Assembly (NCBI GenBank): GCA_945920185.1
Contig: CAMEJP010000003.1
Span: 33,703 to 97,702 of the forward strand
Source: an uncultured Eubacterium sp.
GTDB lineage: Bacteria > Bacillota > Clostridia > Lachnospirales > Lachnospiraceae
Length of the DNA stretch: 64,000 nt
Direction of reading: 5' to 3'
This document shows positions 52,328-60,254 of the stretch, piece by piece. A program made the translations under genes and the position numbers. Under the pieces are notes generated by a model that was given only the letters and a program-made list of their open reading frames with translations, searched no databases and had not been told where the DNA came from. The first letter of the stretch is position 1. Every line of letters starts with the position of its first letter.

Positions 52328-53701
52328 TTAAAGTCCAAGATATTCTTTGTATTCCTTAAGGGCAGCAGTCATGGCAGCCTTGCTTGGAGCACCTTTTGTA
52401 AGACGCTTTTCAACGCAGGTGTTAAGGCTTATTGCCTCGTATATATCCTTCTCAAAAACAGGGCTTATAGCCTTATATTCTTCTAAAGTCATATCGTCAA
52501 GGGCAATACCCTTGTCTATGCAGTAGAGAACAAGCTGACCTACAATTCCGTGGGCGTCTCTGAAAGGCACACCATGATTTACAAGATAGTCGGCAGCGTC
52601 GGTAGCATTTGTAAATCCGCGACGTGCACTCTTTTCCATAGTGTCAAGATTAAATTTCATAGTATCTATCATACCTGTAAAGAGAGCAATACATCCCTTA
52701 ACAGTGTCTATGGCGTCAAATGTAAGTTCCTTATCCTCCTGCATGTCCTTGTTGTAGGCAAGAGGAAGTCCTTTCATGGTAGTCAGAAGAGATATAAGAG
52801 CACCGTACACACGTCCTGTCTTGCCTCGTACAAGCTCGGCAATATCAGGATTTTTCTTCTGCGGCATAATGCTGCTGCCTGTGCTGTACGCATCATCAAG
52901 CTCTATAAAGCCGTATTCATTTGAATTCCATATAATGATTTCCTCAGAAAAGCGGCTTAAATGCATCATAATGGTTGAGAGAGCAGACAAGAACTCAATG
53001 AGGTAATCCCTGTCGGATACGGAGTCCATACTGTTCATTGTGGCACCTGCAAAATGCAGATATTCGGCTGTGTATTCCCTGTCAAGAGGATATGTGGTTC
53101 CTGCGAGAGCACCGGCACCGAGAGGGCAGTAGTTCATTCTCTCATAAATATCGTCAAGGCGGCTTCTGTCGCGCTTGAACATTTCAAAATATGCTCCGAA
53201 ATGATGGGCTATTGTCACCGGCTGAGCCTTTTGCAAATGTGTAAAGCCCGGCATAATGGACGAAGTATTTTCGCTCATTATTCTGTATATAACCTTGAGA
53301 AGCTCCTTCAAAAGGTCGTTGATTTCCAAAACCTCATCCCTTGTGTATAATCTCATATCAAGGGCAACCTGGTCATTACGGCTTCTTCCGGTGTGAAGTC
53401 TTTTGCCGGCTTCACCGATACGCTCTATAAGAGTGGCCTCTACAAAGCTGTGGATATCTTCGTATTCATCCGTAATCTCAAGAGTTCCGTTTTCAATGTC
53501 GAGCTTAATCTGCTCCAAGGCATTTATTATGGTGAAACGGTCCTCATTGCTTAATATTCCCTGCTTTGCAAGCATTGTTACATGAGCCTTGCTGCCTTCA
53601 ATATCCTGCTTATAAAATTTCTTGTCAAATGATATTGAAGCGTTAAAATTGTGAACAAGTTCATTGGTTTCCTTTGTAAATCGTCCACCCCAAAGTTTCA
53701 T
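52328..53701 (-). CDS. argH: Argininosuccinate lyase
   Basis: Final step of arginine synthesis, splitting argininosuccinate to arginine and fumarate. The 457 residues contain HTGRSRNDQVA (103-113), GFTHLQKAQPV with the catalytic His155, and the fumarase/ASL signature GSSIMPQKKNP (275-285) carrying the catalytic Ser. AAAGGTG precedes the ATG. The first four bases overlap the stop of the upstream gtrA-yfhO gene (ATGA at 53701-53698), so it is translated with an envelope glycosylation gene. No argG is nearby, so the arginine pathway is split across the genome. Confidence 0.95.
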   Translation of the reverse strand: MKLWGGRFTKETNELVHNFNASISFDKKFYKQDIEGSKAHVTMLAKQGILSNEDRFTIINALEQIKLDIENGTLEITDEYEDIHSFVEATLIERIGEAGKRLHTGRSRNDQVALDMRLYTRDEVLEINDLLKELLKVIYRIMSENTSSIMPGFTHLQKAQPVTIAHHFGAYFEMFKRDRSRLDDIYERMNYCPLGAGALAGTTYPLDREYTAEYLHFAGATMNSMDSVSDRDYLIEFLSALSTIMMHLSRFSEEIIIWNSNEYGFIELDDAYSTGSSIMPQKKNPDIAELVRGKTGRVYGALISLLTTMKGLPLAYNKDMQEDKELTFDAIDTVKGCIALFTGMIDTMKFNLDTMEKSARRGFTNATDAADYLVNHGVPFRDAHGIVGQLVLYCIDKGIALDDMTLEEYKAISPVFEKDIYEAISLNTCVEKRLTKGAPSKAAMTAALKEYKEYLGL

Positions 53702-56667
53702 AGTATTTCACACCTTTCTGACATATCGTCATCTTTCTTTTTTTCTCTCTTTTTATCAAATACAAATATAAGGATAAGCAGAGCCAAACTGAACAGTGTA
53801 ATCACGGTTCCGGTTACAAGACCGGAAGGAGAGTATTTAAGCACTATGTCATGCTCTCCGGCGGATACGTTAAATCCAAGCAGAGCATCCTTTATGGCAA
53901 AGGTAGATACTTTCTTTCCGTCTACATACACGCTCCATCCCTTTTCGTAAGGAATGGAACACATCATAGTTCCGCTGTATGAGGCGTTTACTGTTCCTTC
54001 TATCTTTGTATCACTGTAAGAACTTACCTGAAGACTACCTTCATTTAATGTCTCAAAAGCGGTTATAAAATCGCTTTCCCTATAAGTGTATACTTCCATT
54101 CCGTAAGGAGCGTTTGTGACATACACGTAATCGTCCGGAGAAATATAACCTATATCTATGATATCCATATTTCCTAGATCCGAATAGTTGGATGACATAC
54201 CGTTTATCACCACATCTATGGATAAGTCGTTTCGGCTTACAGGAAGATAAATATATGCGTGGCACTTCTCGTCAGGAAGAATTTCGGTATAGTCACCTTC
54301 GTTTGACACACATATGCTGTAAAATATGCGGTTGATACCTGTATTATTATATATAAATTGATTTTGAATGTCAAAAGGATTTTCACGCTCAAAGTCCCAT
54401 GATGAATTGATGTCAGAGTCTACAAGAAAGGCAACAGGAAGTGTATAATTGTTCCTGTATAAATAAGTGTTTCCTGAACTTGCAATAAATGACAGGTCAG
54501 TGCCTTCTTCTCTTGCAAAACTTGAGTAGGTATATTTTACATTAAGCATAGCCTGAGATACAACCGTAAGACCGTGAGATGAGTAGGCATTAAATGATGT
54601 TTCGCAGCCTAATTTGTCAAGGAAAGCAGTTATACCGGCATGTGCCGTTGATGAAAAAGTTGATATACCCTTGATATTATGCCATGCAGTATCATTTTTT
54701 GAACGGTATCCGTAATATATTTCACTTCTGTAAAAATCTGTATCCTCCTCGGCTATAAGATCGCGGAGAGCTTCCATATCGTCATAATTGCTAAGGTAAT
54801 ATGTTCTTCCTGTTGTAGACAGACCCGTAAATTCCATATTCATTCCGCATTCAAACGCGCTGACGACGATTATGAGAACCATAGCCACATATTTTGAAAG
54901 CTTTGAATATTTATATATCAGCATAATGCTTAAGTAAAGCACAAGGAAGAAACCTGCGGTGTAAAATATCTTAAAGTTATATACATCTCCTGAGTAGCAT
55001 TGTTCTGCTATAACAAGAAAGCCTATGGCTGCGGCAAAGACTCCAAGAATTTGATTTTTCGTGTATTCCTTAATGTTAATGGCTGCTTCAAAACACATGC
55101 TGAGAACAAGGAAAATATAGATAAAGCCTTGTCTTGCAGGAAGTGAGTTAGGGAAGTGGAAGCCATGCCATATGAAGTTTGGAATATTCATATTGTAAGA
55201 GGTAAGCAAAATAATAACAAATAAGGTTTTTGTAATCTTTTCACGAAGCTTTGAATTAGGGTTAAACCAATATAGCGGAAGAAGCATAAAGATAAATGTT
55301 CCGCAGTATATGTTAGGGTAATGCTCAAGACCTAAGTGAACATCTACGTTAGGCAGATGACGTACAAGCATTTCCAGTACCGGAAAATAGCAGTTAAGTA
55401 CTTCGGGAAAACTGAATTCGTTAGATGCCGAAAGTTTAAACGCATATATTTCCGGTATCAGAAGTATTGCTGCCAAGCCTCCGGCAATAAGGGAGAACAG
55501 GGCAAAATAAAATGCCTTTTTAAAGTATATATAAGCATATTTTGGCTTAGGCATAGATATAATGTTGTGTATAAAAAGGAAAACACATGCGAAGCACACC
55601 ATAATGGCAATGTAGTAGTTAGAGAGAATACAAAGCCCAAGACTTACGGTGTACAACATATATTTATCTTCCTTTACAAGCTTTTCAAGTCCGAGAACTA
55701 TGAGAGGAAGTAAAAGAATACAGTCAAGCCACATAATGTTCCAACTGTAAGCGGCAAGATAGCCGCTCAGTCCGTAAAATATACCGAAGCAGGCAGAAAG
55801 AATTGTTTTGGTGTTAAAGTGCTTATTCACATAGTAAGTGAATGTAACGCTTGAACCAGCCATTTTCAGTATGATAAGACTGTTCATAATCTCTATCATA
55901 TATTTCTGCGGGAAAAGAGCTATTACCCAGTTGATTGGACTTGCAAGGTAATATGCGCTGAGGGCGGTAAAATTAGTACCCATACCGATATTCCATGAGT
56001 AAGTAAGACTGCCGCCGTTAGTCAGTTTGTTCCACAGCTCGCTGTAAAACGGAGCATACTGGTGGTACATATCTGAGCGAAGATAGCACTCCTCGCCAAA
56101 AGGATATATGCTGCGTCCGTAATATATGATTACAAGTATAATTACAGGTATTATAAAGGCAAGAAGGTAAGTGATGTTGCCGCTTATAAGCTTGTTATGT
56201 CCGTCGGAATCATTGTCGATAAGGGAAAGACGTGACAAAAGACTTTTTTTGCCTTCGGGTTTTTCCTTGAAGATAAAAAATTTGCTGGCAACATAGTTCA
56301 TTATTACTACGCCTACGCTTGCGATAATTTTTGAAAGGTAAGTATTCATGTGCATAAATTTTACCGTAAAAAGAATAAATACCGTTTCAAACAGGAAAGA
56401 GAGCACTCGGGCAGCAGTAAAAGGAATAAACTCATTTACAAGATTTTTTAATGAGTAGTCCTTGCTGTTAAATACGAACTTTTTGTTGGTAAAAAAAGCA
56501 AATATCAAGGCAACAATCCATGCTATGAACTGGTTAATCAGAAGGTGTACGCCTGCAACATTAAGAATTACAAATATAAGATAGTTGACAAGAGTGGTAA
56601 GCACACCAAACACAAGATATGTTACTGTTTCTCGGTTCACATATTTTTTGAATAAGCGGTTAAACAT
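53698..56667 (-). CDS. GtrA-YfhO fusion membrane protein
   Basis: 989 residues joining two families. Residues 1 to about 140 are a GtrA domain (four helices, TYLVFGVLTTLVNYLIFVIL, ending in NYVASKFFIF), the proposed flippase of polyprenyl-phosphate sugars. From about 160 to 700 lies a YfhO domain with at least ten helices (CYLRSDMYHQYAPFYSELWNKL, SAYYLASPINWVIALFPQ is the conserved lipid-sugar-dependent glycosyltransferase block). An extracytoplasmic domain (about 705-960) and a final helix follow. YfhO is linked to glycosylating lipoteichoic acid. With GtrB directly upstream (1-bp overlap), it makes a three-part system: GtrB loads, GtrA flips, YfhO transfers. Confidence 0.88.
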   Translation of the reverse strand: MFNRLFKKYVNRETVTYLVFGVLTTLVNYLIFVILNVAGVHLLINQFIAWIVALIFAFFTNKKFVFNSKDYSLKNLVNEFIPFTAARVLSFLFETVFILFTVKFMHMNTYLSKIIASVGVVIMNYVASKFFIFKEKPEGKKSLLSRLSLIDNDSDGHNKLISGNITYLLAFIIPVIILVIIYYGRSIYPFGEECYLRSDMYHQYAPFYSELWNKLTNGGSLTYSWNIGMGTNFTALSAYYLASPINWVIALFPQKYMIEIMNSLIILKMAGSSVTFTYYVNKHFNTKTILSACFGIFYGLSGYLAAYSWNIMWLDCILLLPLIVLGLEKLVKEDKYMLYTVSLGLCILSNYYIAIMVCFACVFLFIHNIISMPKPKYAYIYFKKAFYFALFSLIAGGLAAILLIPEIYAFKLSASNEFSFPEVLNCYFPVLEMLVRHLPNVDVHLGLEHYPNIYCGTFIFMLLPLYWFNPNSKLREKITKTLFVIILLTSYNMNIPNFIWHGFHFPNSLPARQGFIYIFLVLSMCFEAAINIKEYTKNQILGVFAAAIGFLVIAEQCYSGDVYNFKIFYTAGFFLVLYLSIMLIYKYSKLSKYVAMVLIIVVSAFECGMNMEFTGLSTTGRTYYLSNYDDMEALRDLIAEEDTDFYRSEIYYGYRSKNDTAWHNIKGISTFSSTAHAGITAFLDKLGCETSFNAYSSHGLTVVSQAMLNVKYTYSSFAREEGTDLSFIASSGNTYLYRNNYTLPVAFLVDSDINSSWDFERENPFDIQNQFIYNNTGINRIFYSICVSNEGDYTEILPDEKCHAYIYLPVSRNDLSIDVVINGMSSNYSDLGNMDIIDIGYISPDDYVYVTNAPYGMEVYTYRESDFITAFETLNEGSLQVSSYSDTKIEGTVNASYSGTMMCSIPYEKGWSVYVDGKKVSTFAIKDALLGFNVSAGEHDIVLKYSPSGLVTGTVITLFSLALLILIFVFDKKREKKKDDDMSERCEIL

Positions 56668-57668
56668 TATTCTCCTTTCCTGCGCAGTACATCAAGCGCA
56701 TCAGTGCTTATTTTGTTAGCTTCCTTAGAGATAGTGTCATTTACGATATTGGACTCACGTTCTATATATATAGGACGTCCCTTACTCTCAACAAATATTC
56801 TTGACAGATATTCGCCGATAATTCCAAGGGATAGCTCAATTATTCCGCCGAGGAACAAAACGATTATTATGATGGAAGCGTAGCCTGGGGCGTCTATTCC
56901 GAATATCAAGGTTTTAAAAAGTATAAATATGGCATATACAAATGCTATAAAGGAAATAAATGCTCCCAAAAGCGAAAGCATACGAAGAGGAGCCACGCTG
57001 AAAGAGGTGATGCCGTCAATGGCATAGCGGAACAGGCTTTTCATCGTCCACTTTGTTTCACCCATGGCTCTCTCGACATTTTCATAAGGTATCCATTTGA
57101 TTTCAAAACCTATCCAACTGAAAAGTCCTTTTGAAAAACGCTGTGATTCAGGCATATTTACAATGGCACGAACCATCTGTTTTGACATTATTCTGAAATC
57201 AACTGCACCCTGAGGCATTGATACGTTGGTAATTCTGTTGTTGAAGTTATAGAAGCATCTTGACAGAAAACTTCTTACAGGCTTTTCGTTGGTACGGGTG
57301 GTGCGGTATGCCGCAACGCAGTCGTATCCCTCATTTATGCCCGCTATCATATCCGGTATAAGAGCAGGAGGGTGCTGCAAATCTGCGTCCATAACTATGG
57401 TATAGTCGCCAGAAGAATTAGATAAACCGGCATACATTGCCGCTTCCTTTCCGAAGTTTCTTGAAAAAGATATATATTTTACGCGTTCGCACCTGTTTGC
57501 AAGAGTGCGAAGTAAAGAGAGGGTATTATCTTTGCTTCCGTCATTTACAAAAATGTAGTTAAAGCTGTAACCCTCAATAGAATTGACGCATTTTTCGGTT
57601 TCCTCAAAAAATGCCATTAACATTTCCTGCTCATTATAGCAAGGAACTATAATATCCACTGTTTTCAT
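56667..57668 (-). CDS. GtrB-type polyprenyl-phosphate glycosyltransferase
   Basis: GT2 enzyme that attaches a sugar (likely glucose or galactose) from a nucleotide to the lipid carrier polyprenyl phosphate. The 333 residues start at the ATG 57668 after AGGT: MKTVDIIVPCYNEQEML, NDGSKDNT, SRNFGKEAAMYAGLS and DADLQHPP (metal-binding) in the catalytic domain; two C-terminal helices (about 235-256 and 270-295) hold it to the membrane. Its stop overlaps the GtrA-YfhO start by one base. Promoter TTTACA-17-TATAAT lies upstream at 57742-57714. Confidence 0.92.
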   Translation of the reverse strand: MKTVDIIVPCYNEQEMLMAFFEETEKCVNSIEGYSFNYIFVNDGSKDNTLSLLRTLANRCERVKYISFSRNFGKEAAMYAGLSNSSGDYTIVMDADLQHPPALIPDMIAGINEGYDCVAAYRTTRTNEKPVRSFLSRCFYNFNNRITNVSMPQGAVDFRIMSKQMVRAIVNMPESQRFSKGLFSWIGFEIKWIPYENVERAMGETKWTMKSLFRYAIDGITSFSVAPLRMLSLLGAFISFIAFVYAIFILFKTLIFGIDAPGYASIIIIVLFLGGIIELSLGIIGEYLSRIFVESKGRPIYIERESNIVNDTISKEANKISTDALDVLRRKGE

Positions 57669-57713
57669 TTTCATACCTGCTTTTATCAAATTAGTATTAG
57701 CCACACTATTTCT

Positions 57714-57742
57714 ATTATACAATAAATAGTATTTTCTGTAAA
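57714..57742 (-). promoter_or_regulatory. Promoter of gtrB-gtrA::yfhO-argH
   Basis: Minus strand: -35 TTTACA (57742-57737), 17-bp spacer, -10 TATAAT (57719-57714). It is the only clear promoter for argH that I can find. Confidence 0.78.
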
Positions 57743-57767
57743 GGATAAAGAACCGATAAAAAAAGGC

Positions 57768-57796
57768 TTGTAATTAAACTTTATTTTTTATAAAAT
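57768..57796 (+). promoter_or_regulatory. Promoter of comEA
   Basis: -35 TTGTAA (57768-57773), 17-bp spacer, -10 TAAAAT (57791-57796). Just left of it lies the divergent gtr promoter. Confidence 0.55.
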
Positions 57797-57843
57797 ATAA
57801 TTGTATCAAGGGACCTTATGTCGGAGGATATAAGGAGGATACC

Positions 57844-58401
57844 ATGAAAAACTTTTTTACTGGAATATTTTTGAAATATAGAACTACTGCGGCAATAATT
57901 GTTATACTTATATGCGGTTTTGCATTTCTGTGCAGGGATGAAGCTAAGGAGCAGAAGCCACAAAAAGCGTCTGAAACTGCAACCACACAGGATATATATG
58001 TGCAGCTTTCCGGAGCGGTTGTGACTCCCGGAGTATATAGGGTGCCAAAGGACGCAAGGCTTGTTGACGTGGTAGAGATGGCAGGCGGATTTCTTTCGGA
58101 AGCTTACACCGATAATCTTAATATGGCGTCAGTACTTTCTGACGGACAGCATATTAAGATATTTACAGCTAAAGAATGGGAGGCATTGTCTCAGGACAAT
58201 GAGGAAAGCGGACTTGTCAATATAAATACTGCTGATGTAAAGCTTCTTATGAGCCTTCCGGGTATAGGAGAACAGAAGGCAAAAGCGATAATTGAATACA
58301 GAAGTACATACGGTAATTTTCAAACCATAGAGGATATTATGAAGGTTGGAGGTATCAAGGAAGCGGTATTTATTAAAATCAAAAATTTAATCTCGGTATG
58401 A
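57844..58401 (+). CDS. comEA: ComEA-type DNA receptor (SLBB plus helix-hairpin-helix)
   Basis: Membrane-anchored DNA-binding protein of competence uptake. The 185 residues show one N-terminal helix (about 14-30), an SLBB domain (about 48-108, YVQLSGAVVTPGVYRVPKDARLVDVVEMAGGF) and two helix-hairpin-helix motifs in VNINTADVKLLMSLPGIGEQKAKAIIEYR and FQTIEDIMKVGGIKEAVFIKIK. AAGGAGG lies 6 bases before the ATG. It is followed by a two-component system, then comEC. Without type IV pilus genes here, competence versus DNA scavenging cannot be told. Confidence 0.9.
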   Translation: MKNFFTGIFLKYRTTAAIIVILICGFAFLCRDEAKEQKPQKASETATTQDIYVQLSGAVVTPGVYRVPKDARLVDVVEMAGGFLSEAYTDNLNMASVLSDGQHIKIFTAKEWEALSQDNEESGLVNINTADVKLLMSLPGIGEQKAKAIIEYRSTYGNFQTIEDIMKVGGIKEAVFIKIKNLISV

Positions 58402-58420
58402 GAAGGATACGAGGTGTAAA

Positions 58421-59113
58421 ATGCAGATTGTTAAGAAAAGAATACTTGTTGTTGATGATGAAAAACTTATTGTAAAGGGCTTAAAGTACAGTCTTGAGCA
58501 GGACGGTTACGAAGTTGAATGTGCTTATGACGGCAATCAGGGTCTTGAGATGGCAAAGCAGAATGATTATGATATTATACTGCTTGACATTATGCTACCC
58601 GAAATGGACGGACTGATGGTATGCCAGCATATAAGAGAATTTTCAAACGTTCCTATCATTATGCTTACGGCAAAGTGTGATGACATGGACAAAATTCTCG
58701 GACTTGATTATGGCGCTGACGATTATATCACAAAGCCTTTTAACATTCTTGAAGTGAAGGCAAGAATTAAGGCAATTATGAGAAGAAACGTGAAACAGGA
58801 TAATTTCCAGAGAAAGGTTATAGAAGTGCGTGACCTTAAACTTGACTGTGAGAGCAGAAGAGCTTTTGTGTCGGATAAGGAAGTATATCTTACCTCAAAG
58901 GAATTTGATGTTTTGGAACTTTTGGTACTCAATCAGGATAAGGTTTACAGCAGAGATGAGCTTCTGAGCATAGTATGGGGATATGAATACCCGGGTGATG
59001 CAAGAACCGTTGATGTACATGTAAGACGGCTTCGTGAAAAGATAGAACCGAATCCGAGTGAGCCTATATACATATTGACAAAGTGGGGAAGTGGTTACTA
59101 TTTCAAAAAATAA
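58421..59113 (+). CDS. OmpR-family response regulator
   Basis: 230 residues. The receiver has Asp12/Asp13, the phospho-acceptor Asp56 (YDIILLDIMLPEMDG), Thr83 (MLTAKCDD) and Lys105 (YITKPF); the Trans_reg_C winged helix has DVLELLVLNQDKVYSRDELLSIVWGYEYPGDARTVDVHVRRLREKIE. GAGGTG precedes the ATG. It overlaps the sensor kinase by 23 bp and lies between comEA and comEC. The signal and regulon are unknown. Confidence 0.95.
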   Translation: MQIVKKRILVVDDEKLIVKGLKYSLEQDGYEVECAYDGNQGLEMAKQNDYDIILLDIMLPEMDGLMVCQHIREFSNVPIIMLTAKCDDMDKILGLDYGADDYITKPFNILEVKARIKAIMRRNVKQDNFQRKVIEVRDLKLDCESRRAFVSDKEVYLTSKEFDVLELLVLNQDKVYSRDELLSIVWGYEYPGDARTVDVHVRRLREKIEPNPSEPIYILTKWGSGYYFKK

Positions 59114-60149
59114 AAATGCTCTAAAAAGATATTTTCACAGTATGCAGTTCAGAATAATGCTTACCGTGCTTCTTGCAGGCTTTGTGCCTATGTTTGCCCT
59201 TTATATCGGCATAATAATAGGCAATAACGGTCTGGACATAGAAATCGCCAAGATCATAATGCTAATAGTATCAATAATTCTTGTAGTCGCTTCGTTAATT
59301 ATAGGAATATGGCTTGCAGGACCGTTTAAAAAGCTTGCCGTTACGATAGATTCCATCGGAAGCGGTCAGATGCCTACGGAAATCAATATAGGCGGCTACA
59401 CCGAGACTGAATCTATTGAGGAAGCATTTAACAATGTACTTGATAAGCTGAATAAGCTGGATGAGTCAAGACAAGAGTTTGTGTCAAATGTGTCACATGA
59501 GTTAAAAACTCCGCTTACGGGTATGAAGGTCATAGCAGATTCCCTGATGGTACAGGAGGATGTGCCTGCCGAAGTATACAAGGATTTCTTCAATGATATA
59601 GCAGTAGAGATTGACAGGGAAAATAAGATTATAAATGACCTGCTTTCCCTTGTCAGGTTGGATAAGACAAATAATGAAATGCAGATATCTTCCGTCAATA
59701 TAAATGAGCTGATAGAACTTATCTTAAAGAGAATAAGACCTATTGCTTCGCAGAAAAACGTAGAACTTGTTTTTGAAAGTTTTCGCCCGGTTATAGCTGA
59801 AGTAGATGAGGTAAAGCTGACGCTTGCCATATCTAATTTTGTGGAAAATGCCGTAAAGTATAACAAGGTTGACGGTTATGTCAGGGTGTCGCTAAACGCG
59901 GATTACAAATACTTCTACATTAAAGTGGCAGATACAGGCATAGGCATACCGGAAGATAAGAAGATGCTTATATTTGAAAGATTTTATCGCGTAGATAAGG
60001 CAAGAAGCAGGCAGACCGGCGGAACGGGACTAGGACTTGCCATAGCAAAGAATGCCATAATGCTTCATAAGGGTGCCATAAAGGTACACAGTAAGGAGGG
60101 CGAAGGCTCTACATTTACCATAAGAATTCCTCTTAACTACATATCATGA
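59091..60149 (+). CDS. Sensor histidine kinase
   Basis: 352 residues with GTG start inside the regulator's end. Two adjacent N-terminal helices (about 18-36 and 48-72) with almost no extracellular loop, so it likely senses within the membrane or cytoplasm. A HAMP-like region follows, then HisKA with the phospho-acceptor His136 (SNVSHELKTPLTGM), and HATPase_c with NFVENAVKYN (N box), DTGIGIPEDKK (G1) and GGTGLGLAIAKN (G2). The ribosome binding site is poor, consistent with coupling to the regulator. The short sensor resembles intramembrane-sensing envelope stress kinases. Confidence 0.93.
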   Translation: MVTISKNKNALKRYFHSMQFRIMLTVLLAGFVPMFALYIGIIIGNNGLDIEIAKIIMLIVSIILVVASLIIGIWLAGPFKKLAVTIDSIGSGQMPTEINIGGYTETESIEEAFNNVLDKLNKLDESRQEFVSNVSHELKTPLTGMKVIADSLMVQEDVPAEVYKDFFNDIAVEIDRENKIINDLLSLVRLDKTNNEMQISSVNINELIELILKRIRPIASQKNVELVFESFRPVIAEVDEVKLTLAISNFVENAVKYNKVDGYVRVSLNADYKYFYIKVADTGIGIPEDKKMLIFERFYRVDKARSRQTGGTGLGLAIAKNAIMLHKGAIKVHSKEGEGSTFTIRIPLNYIS

Positions 60150-60150
60150 T

Positions 60151-60180
60151 GTCGGGGGTCAAAAGGTATTTTGCCCCGAC
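60151..60180 (+). promoter_or_regulatory. GC-rich hairpin before comEC
   Basis: GTCGGGG (60151-60157) pairs with CCCCGAC (60174-60180), with CAAAA/TTTTG pairing inside across a small bulge. It lies one base after the kinase stop and has no T-run, so it could attenuate or stabilise rather than terminate. Confidence 0.5.
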
Positions 60181-60254
60181 TGATACATACGTTAATGCTT
60201 TGGAATGGAGGAATATTTATAAGAAAATATTTTGAATATTCGGGACAGGTGCTT

